A stretch of DNA of 64,000 bases from Bacteroidota bacterium. Lineage in GTDB: Bacteria; Bacteroidota; Ignavibacteria; Ignavibacteriales; Melioribacteraceae. The notes below the pieces were generated by a model. That model searched no databases, was not told the origin of the DNA, and saw only the letters and a list, made by a program, of their open reading frames with translations. Positions 8,648-17,785 of this stretch are shown here, piece after piece (within the stretch, counting starts at the first letter, position 1; each line of letters opens with the position of its first letter). The stretch covers positions 248,001 to 312,000 of the forward strand of contig JAHISV010000012.1 in NCBI GenBank assembly GCA_018818065.1. The letters run 5' to 3'. A program made the translations under genes and the position numbers.

Positions 8648-9960
8648 TTTCTTATCTTTCTTTTTAATGGAAAGGAAAGCACTAATGTTGAACCTGTTGT
8701 TTCAGTCGCATCACTTACAACTTCTCCCTCATGAGCAGACATCAAATTCTTAAGTATTCTGAAACTGATATCACGAGAATAATCATCATAGGATTTACTT
8801 AATTTTTCAAGGTAGTCAGTTGAAATGAACCTTATTACAATATTGTCTTTTATAAATTTTGACTGTATAAGAATTCCGCCACCATGCTCGTTAGTTGCTC
8901 TGAGAACACTGAAAGCATTAGACAATATCTGATTAACATAATTCTCATTACTCAGTATCGGTGGAATTCTTTCTTCCAGATCAAGAATGCATTCATAATT
9001 TTTATTCCGAAGCGAAGAACCGATTACTTCCTGATATTCTTCAATAAATCTATTCAAATCGCAAGGTTGAATCTTTAACTCGCTGCTATCAAGACTGGCA
9101 AATTTCACCAGGCGGGAAACAATGGTATTTACCTTTTTAACCTGCGACATAATTCCATTTACCAATGACCGGTCAACATTCTTGAATTCTTTACCAATCA
9201 TATCTGTGTAACTCATTATAACCTGAAGCGGGCTGATCAGTGTTTCAGCAATACCGGATGTTAATTCACCTATTGCAGACAACTTAAAATCATTTGTTAA
9301 TTTTGACTGATAAACCTGCAAATCGTGGAATGTAGAGGTCAGCTGCTGTTTCTGTCTTATAATTTCAAGCTGTGGCAATACAATTCCAAGACAAATTCTT
9401 ATTGCCTGGCTTTCTGCCGATTCATCCGGCAGAGAATTTATTGAGGTTAAGATACTAACTACGCCACGGTTAACTTTTCTTTCAACAATTGGAATAATTA
9501 AATAATTGTTTTTTGTTCCTCTGATTGTTTGAGTGCTTGGTTCCGGGATTATAACTGGTTTGCCAGTTTCAAAAATCCATTCCAAGATGCCGTCTTTATT
9601 CGTGCTGTTAATAAAGGCAGTTGTTTTACTGCTGGCATTTTTATTTCTTGAAATCAGAGTGTTCTGCATATCGTTGTAATAAAAAATACTTAGTTCATTT
9701 ACTGAAATAATTCTTCTTAAAGTTTTATCAAGAATGTTTATAATCTCATCCGGATTAGAGAGTTTTTTAGTCTTGCTTTCCAGCGCAGAAATGTATTGCA
9801 ATAAACGAGGGCTACCTTCTGTTTGAGTTTCTTCTTCCTGATCAGGTATTTCCGGTTCTACAAGTCTCAATGGGCTCTCATCAACTTTCTCGTTATCAAC
9901 ATTTTTAAGTGTTTGATAAAACGGTTGATACTTTGATATATTTTGTCTTATCACTCTCAA
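8644..9960 (-). CDS. Degenerate histidine kinase-like protein with a GAF domain (phospho-acceptor His replaced)
   Basis: A 438-residue soluble protein. Residues about 65-200 look like a GAF sensor domain; about 220-435 follow the layout of a histidine kinase dimerisation and ATPase region. In the H-box, where active kinases read GIAHEINNPL, this protein reads GIAETLISPLQV, so the phospho-acceptor position is Glu239. An N-box-like SNA is still present, but the DxGxGI motif is missing (ISTDYLEK in its place) and the GLGL motif is replaced by RDISFRIL. It is therefore probably a pseudokinase, either a binding partner or a sensor. It overlaps both neighbours by 4 nt and follows two HDOD genes. 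Confidence 0.85.
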   Translation of the reverse strand: MRVIRQNISKYQPFYQTLKNVDNEKVDESPLRLVEPEIPDQEEETQTEGSPRLLQYISALESKTKKLSNPDEIINILDKTLRRIISVNELSIFYYNDMQNTLISRNKNASSKTTAFINSTNKDGILEWIFETGKPVIIPEPSTQTIRGTKNNYLIIPIVERKVNRGVVSILTSINSLPDESAESQAIRICLGIVLPQLEIIRQKQQLTSTFHDLQVYQSKLTNDFKLSAIGELTSGIAETLISPLQVIMSYTDMIGKEFKNVDRSLVNGIMSQVKKVNTIVSRLVKFASLDSSELKIQPCDLNRFIEEYQEVIGSSLRNKNYECILDLEERIPPILSNENYVNQILSNAFSVLRATNEHGGGILIQSKFIKDNIVIRFISTDYLEKLSKSYDDYSRDISFRILKNLMSAHEGEVVSDATETTGSTLVLSFPLKRKIRK

Positions 9961-10841
9961 CTGAAGTACCTTGCCGATTCTAATTGTTCAGTAAATATTT
10001 CTCTGTAGCCTTCAATAAATCCGTTTAATTCTGCTTCGTTTGAAAATCTTAATACTTTCATTGATTCTTCTGAAAATTCCATTCCAACGTCCCAGAATGC
10101 AGCTCCAATTTGTAATTTCTGAGTCATATAATCAGCAAGATGAATTATTGCCGAAAGGAATTCACTGTTTTTTGCATTACTTGGGTTGTGATGATTTGCA
10201 ATTGATTCGCAAAGTGTGACCGGAAAATTCCATTTTTCGAGAAGGAACTGACCAATATCCATATGACCCAGACCCAAGACTTCAATCTCAGCTTCAAGAA
10301 ATAATGCTTCGCCATTTGTTGCTTTTTCGTGTATTGCTACATAATTGGAATGTAAAAATCTGTGCATTACAGTGATACCAAGGTCATGTAAGAAACCGGA
10401 GACGAAAGCTTCACCAGGATTATCGTATCCAAGATCATCAGCAAGTCTTTTCGATGCGGTACCTGTAAGATACGAGTGCAGCCAAAATTCCTTTTGATCA
10501 AGAAATTTGTCAGTTTTGTTCTTAACAGATTCCATAACGGAAATTGTTGAAACAATATTTCTCAATTCGCTAAATCCCAGTAAAAGTATTGCAAAATCCA
10601 GGTTAGTAACTTTTCTCTGTAAACCATACAAAGGGGAATTGGCTATAGTTAAAATTTTGGTTACTAAGCTCTGATCTTTACTGATAACCTGTGTTACTTT
10701 AGAAGTATTTACAGATTTGTCATTTAGTAAATTCATTACGTCAGTAAGAATAGCAGGAGTTGACGGAAGATTGTAAATGTTTTTTAAAACCAGTTCCGTT
10801 TTTTCCCTTTTTGCGGCTATTTCAGGTGCTTGAGTAGTCAT
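9957..10841 (-). CDS. HDOD domain protein (copy 1)
   Basis: A 294-residue protein made almost wholly of an HDOD domain, an HD-type fold that usually lacks phosphohydrolase activity and acts in signalling. Family landmarks are NLPSTPAILTDVMNLL, ISKDQSLVTKILTIANSPLY, SGFLHDLGITVMHRFL and ESIANHHNPSNAKNSEFLSA. It is a clear paralogue of the next upstream gene at 10851-11729, sharing order and spacing of motifs. It lies 9 nt downstream of that gene and overlaps the kinase-like gene by 4 nt. HDOD proteins occur in the motility loci of other bacteria, so a regulatory role in flagellation is plausible but not shown. Confidence 0.9.
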   Translation of the reverse strand: MTTQAPEIAAKREKTELVLKNIYNLPSTPAILTDVMNLLNDKSVNTSKVTQVISKDQSLVTKILTIANSPLYGLQRKVTNLDFAILLLGFSELRNIVSTISVMESVKNKTDKFLDQKEFWLHSYLTGTASKRLADDLGYDNPGEAFVSGFLHDLGITVMHRFLHSNYVAIHEKATNGEALFLEAEIEVLGLGHMDIGQFLLEKWNFPVTLCESIANHHNPSNAKNSEFLSAIIHLADYMTQKLQIGAAFWDVGMEFSEESMKVLRFSNEAELNGFIEGYREIFTEQLESARYFS

Positions 10842-10850
10842 ATCTTTCTC

Positions 10851-11729
10851 TTATATTGTTAACATTTCTAATTGACTTCTGAAAAGAGTTTCATAACTCT
10901 GTATAAATCGATCAAGATATACTGCATCTCCCATATTAAGAATCTGTAGTATATTTGTATCTAATTCCATGTTCTCATCCCATGAAAAATCTCCAACCCC
11001 TAATCTTTGTGTCATAAAATCAGCAAGATGAACAATGGATGATAATACTTTATTCTTCTCAGAAGCTGACGGCAGATGATGATTCACGATAGTATCGCCC
11101 AGTGATTTTGGCAAATTCCATTTATCAGCAAGTATTTGACCAATTTCGTGATGTCCCATACCGAGCACTAATTTTTCTGCATTGGAGTGACGAATACCTT
11201 GTTCTTCATTCATCAGGCAGATTTCGTCAAATTCTTTTTTGAAATATCGTTGAATTACAGCAATTCCGAGATCATGTAATAATCCTGCCGTAAAAGCTTC
11301 GCTGGTTTTATTATACCCAAGATCATCGGCTATTCTTTTTGAAGCACTTGCAGTCATTAATGAATGACTCCAGTAAGCTTTTCTATTCCAATTCTTACCA
11401 TTTTCATTCTTAAATGCCTCAATCATTGAGAGCGCTATGACTATATTTTTTATATGATCAAAACCAAGAATAACAATTGCAAACTCAATGGTAGAAACTC
11501 TTCTGGGTAAACCATAGAGGGGAGAGTTTGCGACTGAAAGAATTTTGGCTGTTAAGCCCTGATCTTTACTAATCAACTTACCTAACTCGGCAGCGCTTGT
11601 TCTTGGATTTTCGAGAAGGCTTGAGGCCTCTGTCATCACCATGGGAATTGAAGGAAGATTCCTAATATTCATAAGGAATTTTCTATTCTTTTCACGTTTT
11701 TCGTTAATATCTACAGTTTCATTATTCAT
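10851..11729 (-). CDS. HDOD domain protein (copy 2)
   Basis: A 292-residue HDOD protein with the same landmarks as its neighbour: NLPSIPMVMTEASSLL, ISKDQGLTAKILSVANSPLY, AGLLHDLGIAVIQRYF and DTIVNHHLPSASEKNKVLSS. The two genes are tandem paralogues that have clearly diverged, so the duplication is not recent. The ATG overlaps the fliA stop by 8 nt. No output domain such as GGDEF or EAL is attached. The role is unknown; the position after fliA suggests timing or switching of flagellar gene expression. Confidence 0.9.
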   Translation of the reverse strand: MNNETVDINEKREKNRKFLMNIRNLPSIPMVMTEASSLLENPRTSAAELGKLISKDQGLTAKILSVANSPLYGLPRRVSTIEFAIVILGFDHIKNIVIALSMIEAFKNENGKNWNRKAYWSHSLMTASASKRIADDLGYNKTSEAFTAGLLHDLGIAVIQRYFKKEFDEICLMNEEQGIRHSNAEKLVLGMGHHEIGQILADKWNLPKSLGDTIVNHHLPSASEKNKVLSSIVHLADFMTQRLGVGDFSWDENMELDTNILQILNMGDAVYLDRFIQSYETLFRSQLEMLTI

Positions 11730-12363
11730 TGATATACGCTAGTTTCGTTCTAAGATTGTCAACTATTCTGGTGTGTATTTGTGAAATTCTGGAAATTGTT
11801 ATGTTTAACATTGATGCAATTTCCTTATAACTTAGGTGTTCATAGTAGTATAGAGATAATATAAGTCTGTCTCTTTCTTCCAAGCCTTTTATAGCTTCAA
11901 CTAATAATTCTTTAGCTTCATTTTTTTCTGCCATCTCATCAGGTATTTCATTATCGTCGGGTAAAACTTCGTATAACATGTAACCGTCTTCTTCATCCAC
12001 AGAACGGTTAAGAGATACATTGCTGTAATACGGCTCATTAGAGTTTTCAGGATTTGTAGCTCGTGGTTTAATTTGGACCTTTCTGAGTTCATCAATAATC
12101 TTTCCTCTGATCCTTTGAATGGCGTACGTTTCAAACTTTGTTCCATAATCAGGATCGAATCGATCAATTGCCTCAGTTAAGCCTTCAATGCCAAACTGAA
12201 AGTAATCTCTATCATCAAAAATATACATACTTAAGAATTTAGAATTATGTATCACATAATGAACAAGATTTTGATAGTTCATTATGATCTGCTTCTTAAG
12301 AGCATCATTTGGTGAAGTTTTGTATTTCGTCCATAGCATACTTGTGTCCATGCTACTACCCAT
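11722..12363 (-). CDS. fliA: Flagellar sigma factor FliA (sigma-28)
   Basis: This 213-residue sigma factor has region 2 (YFQFGIEGLTEAIDRFDPDY, GTKFETYAIQRIRGKIIDEL, R) and region 4 (GLEERDRLILSLYYYEHLSY with KEIASMLNITISRISQIHTR). FETYA-RIRG-DELR is diagnostic of FliA. It should direct RNA polymerase to promoters such as the one found upstream of fliC at 49912. It is slightly shorter than FliA of enterobacteria. FlgM, encoded at 46142, would be its anti-sigma factor. The gene is second in the operon, 7 nt after a small membrane protein gene. Confidence 0.95.
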   Translation of the reverse strand: MGSSMDTSMLWTKYKTSPNDALKKQIIMNYQNLVHYVIHNSKFLSMYIFDDRDYFQFGIEGLTEAIDRFDPDYGTKFETYAIQRIRGKIIDELRKVQIKPRATNPENSNEPYYSNVSLNRSVDEEDGYMLYEVLPDDNEIPDEMAEKNEAKELLVEAIKGLEERDRLILSLYYYEHLSYKEIASMLNITISRISQIHTRIVDNLRTKLAYINE

Positions 12364-12370
12364 TTAGTTA

Positions 12371-12574
12371 TTAAACATCCTTGTTTTTTTTAAGAGCCGC
12401 CTGGTTGATTGACCTAAGAAATATGATAGCCAAAATACTTATCATTACGGTAAGGAAAACAAACACGACAAATGATTTTAGTAGTACGTCCTGGGCGGGT
12501 AATCCCTGCTGTGCAAAGAATACTATCGAGAGGCAGAAGATTAACAAGCCGATATGGAGTACTATTTTGTTCAC
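12371..12574 (-). CDS. Small two-span membrane protein, first gene of the fliA operon
   Basis: A 67-residue protein with a GTG start and two hydrophobic segments (about residues 4-22 and 33-52) separated by a short polar loop containing LPAQDVLLK. The C-terminus is basic. I do not recognise the family. The coding status is supported by tight placement 7 nt ahead of fliA and by a sigma-54 type promoter that would start transcription about 16 nt upstream of the GTG. It might be a membrane regulator or a leader peptide-like gene; the function is open. Confidence 0.7.
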   Translation of the reverse strand: MNKIVLHIGLLIFCLSIVFFAQQGLPAQDVLLKSFVVFVFLTVMISILAIIFLRSINQAALKKNKDV

Positions 12575-12600
12575 GTTTTCACTCTTTTTTCTATAATAAA

Positions 12601-12616
12601 AGCAAACTCCATACCA
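12601..12616 (-). promoter_or_regulatory. Sigma-54 (-24/-12) promoter of the fliA operon
   Basis: On the minus strand the sequence reads TGGTATGGAGTTTGCT, with GG and GC separated by exactly 10 bases, the defining spacing of sigma-54 promoters. Transcription would start near 12590, about 16 nt before the GTG of the small membrane gene. A palindromic candidate enhancer lies about 92 bp upstream at 12699. Confidence 0.72.
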
Positions 12617-12674
12617 AGAATAAATTGGAGTACATTTTCTAGAAAAGGTCTAAAAGAGTCTTAAAACGGTGCTT

Positions 12675-13520
12675 TTAGGAGAGTAAATCTGATCCATAGT
12701 GGTTAATATTAGCCACATGCACGTATTCATCAAGGTTCTTAATTAACTTGAAAAAATTTGTAGTTACGAGAGAATCATCATTATTTTCAATGAATAATTT
12801 TTGGTTGATAATTGAACGACTTACAGCATTATCGTACCTGATTGTGCCAAGGCAGTTCAATTTTTCTCTTAGGAAATGGTATGAGGCTGAATTTAAATTT
12901 TGGAACGCTTGTCTGCCTTCTGATTCGTCTGCACACTTATTAACGATAACCAGTTTTTCAGAATCGACAGAATTTACACAGAGCAGTTTGATCATCACAT
13001 AAGCATCCATAATGCTTGTTGGTTCTGGCGTTGTTACAAACACCGAAAAATCGGCATTAGCTAGAATTTTAACCACATCTTCACTTGCTCCGGCACCGGT
13101 ATCAAGAAAAATATAGTCGTAATTATTAGAAATTTTGCTCAACTGCATAAATAAATAAGCAATAGTATCATCTTTTAATCTCTGAAAATCCGCTCTTCCA
13201 GAATCTCCAAAGATAAAGTGCAGATAATCGGATCGTTTTGTTATAACTTCTTTAAGTAGACTGCGTCCTTTATAAAATTCGTTTATTGTACTGGTGGGTT
13301 TAATATCAAGCATAATATCCATGTTTGCCAGATTCGGATCAAGATCAATAACGAGCACCTTTCGCCCTTTAAGTGATAATGAGTATGCAAGATTCAAAGA
13401 AACAAATGTTTTACCTGTTCCACCTTTTCCACTAGAAAAGGCGTAAATGTTCTTTGATTCGTCTCTTTTTTTACCTTCAAGATTTTTTAATTCTGCTATC
13501 CGTTGTGCTTGTCCAATCAT
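12675..13520 (-). CDS. flhG: MinD-like ATPase FlhG (FleN/YlxH)
   Basis: A 281-residue P-loop ATPase with the deviant Walker A motif SSGKGGTGKTFVSLNLAYSL, switch I-like VLVIDLDPNLANMDIMLDI and the DTGAG motif in YIFLDTGAGASEDV. FlhG controls number and placement of flagella by acting on FlhF and assembly of the basal body. The gene starts inside the end of flhF (ATGAT overlap), the standard pairing. The last codons contain the 18-bp palindrome at 12699-12716, so coding and regulatory information overlap here. Confidence 0.93.
   Translation of the reverse strand: MIGQAQRIAELKNLEGKKRDESKNIYAFSSGKGGTGKTFVSLNLAYSLSLKGRKVLVIDLDPNLANMDIMLDIKPTSTINEFYKGRSLLKEVITKRSDYLHFIFGDSGRADFQRLKDDTIAYLFMQLSKISNNYDYIFLDTGAGASEDVVKILANADFSVFVTTPEPTSIMDAYVMIKLLCVNSVDSEKLVIVNKCADESEGRQAFQNLNSASYHFLREKLNCLGTIRYDNAVSRSIINQKLFIENNDDSLVTTNFFKLIKNLDEYVHVANINHYGSDLLS
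12699..12716. promoter_or_regulatory. Palindromic candidate enhancer site for the fliA operon promoter
   Basis: The sequence GTGGTTAATATTAGCCAC is a near-perfect 18-bp palindrome (one mismatched pair). Close relatives occur at 22012, 34447 and 41779, each upstream of a sigma-54 type promoter. This copy lies within the 3' end of flhG, centred about 92 bp upstream of the -24 element at 12616. It is the best-conserved copy. Likely the binding site of a NtrC-family activator. Confidence 0.65.
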
Positions 13521-14659
13521 GATCCCATAGCTCCCGTATAAATCAACTTTGCCATCATTCCCGGATCTGCCGAAATGATGTCGTCAGGTATTACCTGACC
13601 GTTGGTTAAAAACATTGTTGGTACATTCATGCTTGATGCCACATTAAGGATATTTCCATAAGAAACCGCTTCATCAATTTTTGTGAAGAGTAGCGAGTTA
13701 TAATTGAATATTTTGAATTTTTTTGCCACGCTCATCAGGTTTTTTGTTGAATTAGTCGCACTAAGTACCAAAGTAATTTCATCTATATCTATACTATCGA
13801 GAAACTTCTTCGATTTGTTTAGCGATTCCGGATTATTTTGGCTTCTTCCTATGGTATCAATGAAAACAATGTCTTTCTTTTTGAAGCTATTTAGTAATTT
13901 GGGCATTTCCTCTTCTTCATAAGCTACAAGCATTTCAATATTACTCACTTCAGAGAATATCCTCAATTGGTCCAGTGCGCCAAGCCTGAAAGTATCAATC
14001 GAAATTAAGCCTATATCAAGATTATGAAGAATTTTAGAAATAACAGCCAATTTTGCTATACTTGTGGTTTTGCCAACTCCTGTGGGTCCAACCAATGCAA
14101 CAATTTTTGTTTTACTTTTATCATTAACCTCAAAGTTTACTGTTGGTATTAAAGATCCAATGCTTGACAAAACATAACTGCCAACGTTTTTCATATCAAG
14201 AAATTTTTGATTTTCTTTAAGCTGTTTTAGGACGAGTGAAATAATATCTCTCTGTACCTCGTTTTCCAACAACGTATCAACTACCGTTTTTAATACTTCC
14301 TTAAGTTGATCACCGGACGCACTTCCTCTCAGTCTATCATTAACCGAGTCATTCTTGTCCCTATCCAGCGTAATATTCGGCTTTTCGTTATATACCTTTG
14401 CTGCAAGCTTTTGAAGCTCGGAAGCAAACGCACTTGGATCCCCGGCTTCTGATTTTTGCCTCTTCTCCATATTCTTCATCATTATCGGAATATGTTCGTC
14501 TTCAATGCCAGATGTTATTTCAAAAAGTCTTCTCGATCCGGATTTGTCATCGCTTTCAATAACACGTGTACTTAAAATAATAGCCTGCTCACCCAGCTCC
14601 TTTTTCATCTGCTGACTGGCCTCTTTCAAGGTAGGGGCAACGTATTTTTTAATTTTCAT
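13517..14659 (-). CDS. flhF: Flagellar SRP-like GTPase FlhF
   Basis: A 380-residue SRP-family GTPase. The N-terminal basic region (MKIKKYVAPTLKEASQQMKK) is typical of FlhF, followed by a poorly conserved linker and the NG domain with the P-loop GPTGVGKTTS at 191-200, DTFRLGALDQL, and DTIGRSQNN. FlhF sets the site of flagellar assembly and works with FlhG. It overlaps flhA by 11 nt upstream and flhG by 4 nt downstream. Length and motifs match the family. Confidence 0.95.
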   Translation of the reverse strand: MKIKKYVAPTLKEASQQMKKELGEQAIILSTRVIESDDKSGSRRLFEITSGIEDEHIPIMMKNMEKRQKSEAGDPSAFASELQKLAAKVYNEKPNITLDRDKNDSVNDRLRGSASGDQLKEVLKTVVDTLLENEVQRDIISLVLKQLKENQKFLDMKNVGSYVLSSIGSLIPTVNFEVNDKSKTKIVALVGPTGVGKTTSIAKLAVISKILHNLDIGLISIDTFRLGALDQLRIFSEVSNIEMLVAYEEEEMPKLLNSFKKKDIVFIDTIGRSQNNPESLNKSKKFLDSIDIDEITLVLSATNSTKNLMSVAKKFKIFNYNSLLFTKIDEAVSYGNILNVASSMNVPTMFLTNGQVIPDDIISADPGMMAKLIYTGAMGS

Positions 14660-16706
14660 TCATTACCTCCAGTTTATCTATAAATTCAATCTCAATATTG
14701 GAGGGTAATTCAGAATATGAAACCACTGCAATATCAGGGAACGAGGAAGTAATTAACCTGTACAAATAAGGTCTGATTGTTGCCGAAGTAATTATAACCG
14801 GCTGGTAGCCTAAGGATGCAAATTTATCTACAATAGTAGCTAAATTCTTATTAAGTACTTTCAGAAGGCTCGGGCTCAATCCAAGTGTTTGCATCGATTC
14901 CTGATTCTTCTGAAGTGAAGAAGTAATAGTAGATTCCAACATCTCCCCAACTACTGCCCCATGAATAATGCCGTTATTGTCTTTATACAAATTAGCAATC
15001 GTGTCCCCTATGGAATGACGTGCGTACTCAACCAGTACATCAATATTTTTTGTAACCTTTGAATAGTCAATGAGAGCCTCGAGTATCTGCACCATATCTT
15101 TAATTGGTATATATTCTTTCAGTAAATTTTGCAATACCTTTTGAATTGAACCTAATGGCAGCACATCCGTATTAATATCCTCAATAACCGCAGGGTATTC
15201 TTTCTTGAGATTTTCAAGCAATTGTTTAACTGCCTGACGGGATAAAATTTTATCGAAATTAAGCTTTAATACTTCCTGAAGATGCGTTGTAAGCACAGAG
15301 ATACTATCAACAACCGTGTAGCCCGAGAGTTCGGCTTTATCTTTTTCCTGCTCTACTACCCAATAGCCATTTAGCCCAAACGCGGGGTCTGTTGTTGGAA
15401 GTCCATTAAGTTCCTCCGTTGCACCGCCGGGATTCATGGCTAAATATCGATCAGCATAAAGTTCATAGTTGGCAACAACATTACCTTTAATTTTTATTAT
15501 GTATTCATTTGGTGATAACTGCAAATTGTCACGTACTCTTACTGGAGGTATTAATACGCCAAACTCCAAGGCAATAAATTTTCTGGTAGAGGCTATTTTT
15601 TGAAAAAGGTTTCCTCCCTGGTTTTCATCAACCAGGCTGATTAAACCGTAACCAATCTCCACTTCAATAGGATCGACCTGCAAGTAATCTTCAAAGTTCT
15701 CCTCTTTGGTTTCACTCCCCTCATCCTCTACAATCTCAGCAGGTAAAGAAGATGAAAGTTTATTCCTTTTAGATTTTATATACGAACTGGCGCCTAGACT
15801 TCCGCCCAGAATAACAAAGGGAATTGTTGGCATACCGGGAACAAAAGCAAAAAGCAGCATAACACCGCTTACCGTACCCAATACACGCGGATTAGCGAAG
15901 AGTTGAGTTTTTAATTGAGAATCAAGACTTGCACCTGTACTGCTGCGTGTTACAACCATACCTGCAGCGGTGGCAATGATAAGAGCCGGGATTTGAGAAA
16001 CCAGCCCATCACCAATTGTTAATATTGTATAACTTTTAAGTGCATCAGTAAATGGCATGCCTCTTTGTGCCACACCAATAATAAAACCGCCTATAATGTT
16101 GATTGTATTAATAAGTATACCGGCAATGGCATCACCTTTTACAAACTTGCTTGCACCATCCATTGCGCCATAAAACTCGGCTTCCTGAGAAATTTCTGCA
16201 CGGCGGTGTTTTGCTTCCTGCTCACTTATTAAACCTGAATTAAGATCAGCATCAATGGCCATTTGCTTACCAGGCATAGCGTCCAGTGTAAACCTTGCAG
16301 CAACTTCCGAAATTCTACCAGATCCTTTTACTATCACTACAAACTGAATAATTACAAGAATTATAAATATTATAAATCCGACTACATAATTACCACCAAC
16401 AACAAAGGTTCCAAAGGACTCAATTACCTTTCCGGCATATCCTTCAATTAAAATTAACCTGGTTGAACTAATATTTAGGGCAAGTCTAAAAATTGTGAAT
16501 ACAAGTAATAAACCGGGGAAAACAGAAATTTCGAGTGGTGATTTAATATACAAAGAGACTATCAGTATTAAGACTGACATAGTAATATTAATAGCCAGGA
16601 AAAAATCTAAAAAGAATGCGGGTAAAGGAATTAGCATAAGCCCCAGCATAAAAACCAGACCAAAGGCTAATAGAATATCTGTATTTTTACCAAAACTTTT
16701 CATCAT
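14649..16706 (-). CDS. flhA: Flagellar export gate protein FlhA
   Basis: A 685-residue protein with about eight membrane spans in the first 320 residues and a large cytosolic domain. Characteristic segments are FPGLLLVFTIFRLALNISST, the FHIPEP-region AARFTLDAMPGKQMAIDADL, and EAEFYGAMDGASKFVKGDAI. FlhA is the main export gate component and binds chaperone-substrate complexes. It overlaps flhB by 4 nt and flhF by 11 nt. Confidence 0.97.
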   Translation of the reverse strand: MMKSFGKNTDILLAFGLVFMLGLMLIPLPAFFLDFFLAINITMSVLILIVSLYIKSPLEISVFPGLLLVFTIFRLALNISSTRLILIEGYAGKVIESFGTFVVGGNYVVGFIIFIILVIIQFVVIVKGSGRISEVAARFTLDAMPGKQMAIDADLNSGLISEQEAKHRRAEISQEAEFYGAMDGASKFVKGDAIAGILINTINIIGGFIIGVAQRGMPFTDALKSYTILTIGDGLVSQIPALIIATAAGMVVTRSSTGASLDSQLKTQLFANPRVLGTVSGVMLLFAFVPGMPTIPFVILGGSLGASSYIKSKRNKLSSSLPAEIVEDEGSETKEENFEDYLQVDPIEVEIGYGLISLVDENQGGNLFQKIASTRKFIALEFGVLIPPVRVRDNLQLSPNEYIIKIKGNVVANYELYADRYLAMNPGGATEELNGLPTTDPAFGLNGYWVVEQEKDKAELSGYTVVDSISVLTTHLQEVLKLNFDKILSRQAVKQLLENLKKEYPAVIEDINTDVLPLGSIQKVLQNLLKEYIPIKDMVQILEALIDYSKVTKNIDVLVEYARHSIGDTIANLYKDNNGIIHGAVVGEMLESTITSSLQKNQESMQTLGLSPSLLKVLNKNLATIVDKFASLGYQPVIITSATIRPYLYRLITSSFPDIAVVSYSELPSNIEIEFIDKLEVMNEN

Positions 16707-17785
16707 ACTATTGATTTCTTCTTAGAATTCTTTAATTGGAAAATGTATGCAAGTATTTTTGCTACCGCCTGGAATAACTGTTCGGGGATAGTATCACCAA
16801 TATTACACATTTTGTACAATGTTCGTGCCAGTTCCCTGTCTTCATGAAGTGGAACATTATTTTCCAGGGCAATTTTCTTAATTCTTTGGGCAACTTCATC
16901 TACACCTTTGGCTAAAACTTTTGGAGAACGATCCCTTGCCGGATCATAGCGGAGAGCAATAGCAAAATGGGTTGGGTTTGTAATTACAACATCTGCAGTA
17001 GGTATTTCCTGCATCATTCGCTGCCTGGCCATCGCAATCTGAATTCCTCTTATTTTGCCCTTTACAAGTGGATCACCTTCCGTCTGCTTTCCCTCTTCTT
17101 TAACTTCCTGTTTGGTCATCATACCATCTTTTGCAAACTTCCATTTTTGGAAGATAAAATCAGCAATTGCAATGGCAGCATAGGCAAGTGATAACTTCCA
17201 GACAACTTCAAATCCGGCAGTTAACATAAAATCCACTATACTAATTACGCTTAAATCCATAAATTTTGCCGATTCTTCCATATAATCAAAAATTGTAAGG
17301 TAAATTATGAGACCAATAACAAACAGCTTAAACAAGGATTTAGCCAGCTCAACAAATGACTTAGAAGAAAAAAAAGTGTTTTTAATACCAGTAACAATAT
17401 TGAATTTATCAAATTTAGGTTCCAGGGCCTTAGGTGAAATTTTAAATCCAACCTGAGCGATACTTACACCTAGTGCTAAAACAACAAGTCCGAGTAGAAG
17501 AGGGGACATTGTAATAAAATAGAATAATGCCCAATCAGTTAAATATCCCTGAACCAACTGATATGATAATTCAAGTTTATCTAAAGAGCTAAAAATTTGT
17601 ACTGAAAGATCGGCGAATTGGCCACTAATGAACGATTGGCTAATATAGAGCAAAGTAAAACCACCGCCAAAAACAGCAAAAGAATTAAATTCTATGCTTT
17701 TGGCTACTTTTCCCTCACTCCTCATATCGGTTAGTTTTTTACCAGAGGCCTGTTCGGTTTTTTCTTGGCCGTCACTGTCAGCCAT
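16703..17785 (-). CDS. flhB: Flagellar export switch protein FlhB
   Basis: A 360-residue protein with the N-terminal signature EKTEQASGKKLTDMRSEGKV, four membrane spans and the self-cleavage motif NPTH at residues 270-273 (VVITNPTHFAIALRYD). Cleavage between N and P switches export from rod and hook to filament substrates, together with FliK. The conserved GIKNTFFSSKSFVELAKSLF is also present. It overlaps fliR by 8 nt and flhA by 4 nt. Confidence 0.97.
   Translation of the reverse strand: MADSDGQEKTEQASGKKLTDMRSEGKVAKSIEFNSFAVFGGGFTLLYISQSFISGQFADLSVQIFSSLDKLELSYQLVQGYLTDWALFYFITMSPLLLGLVVLALGVSIAQVGFKISPKALEPKFDKFNIVTGIKNTFFSSKSFVELAKSLFKLFVIGLIIYLTIFDYMEESAKFMDLSVISIVDFMLTAGFEVVWKLSLAYAAIAIADFIFQKWKFAKDGMMTKQEVKEEGKQTEGDPLVKGKIRGIQIAMARQRMMQEIPTADVVITNPTHFAIALRYDPARDRSPKVLAKGVDEVAQRIKKIALENNVPLHEDRELARTLYKMCNIGDTIPEQLFQAVAKILAYIFQLKNSKKKSIV

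Noticed and set aside
12640..12682. Terminator after flhG
   Set aside because: The only inverted repeat (CTAAAAG / CTTTTAG) is short, AT-rich and has a 15-nt loop with no T-run.
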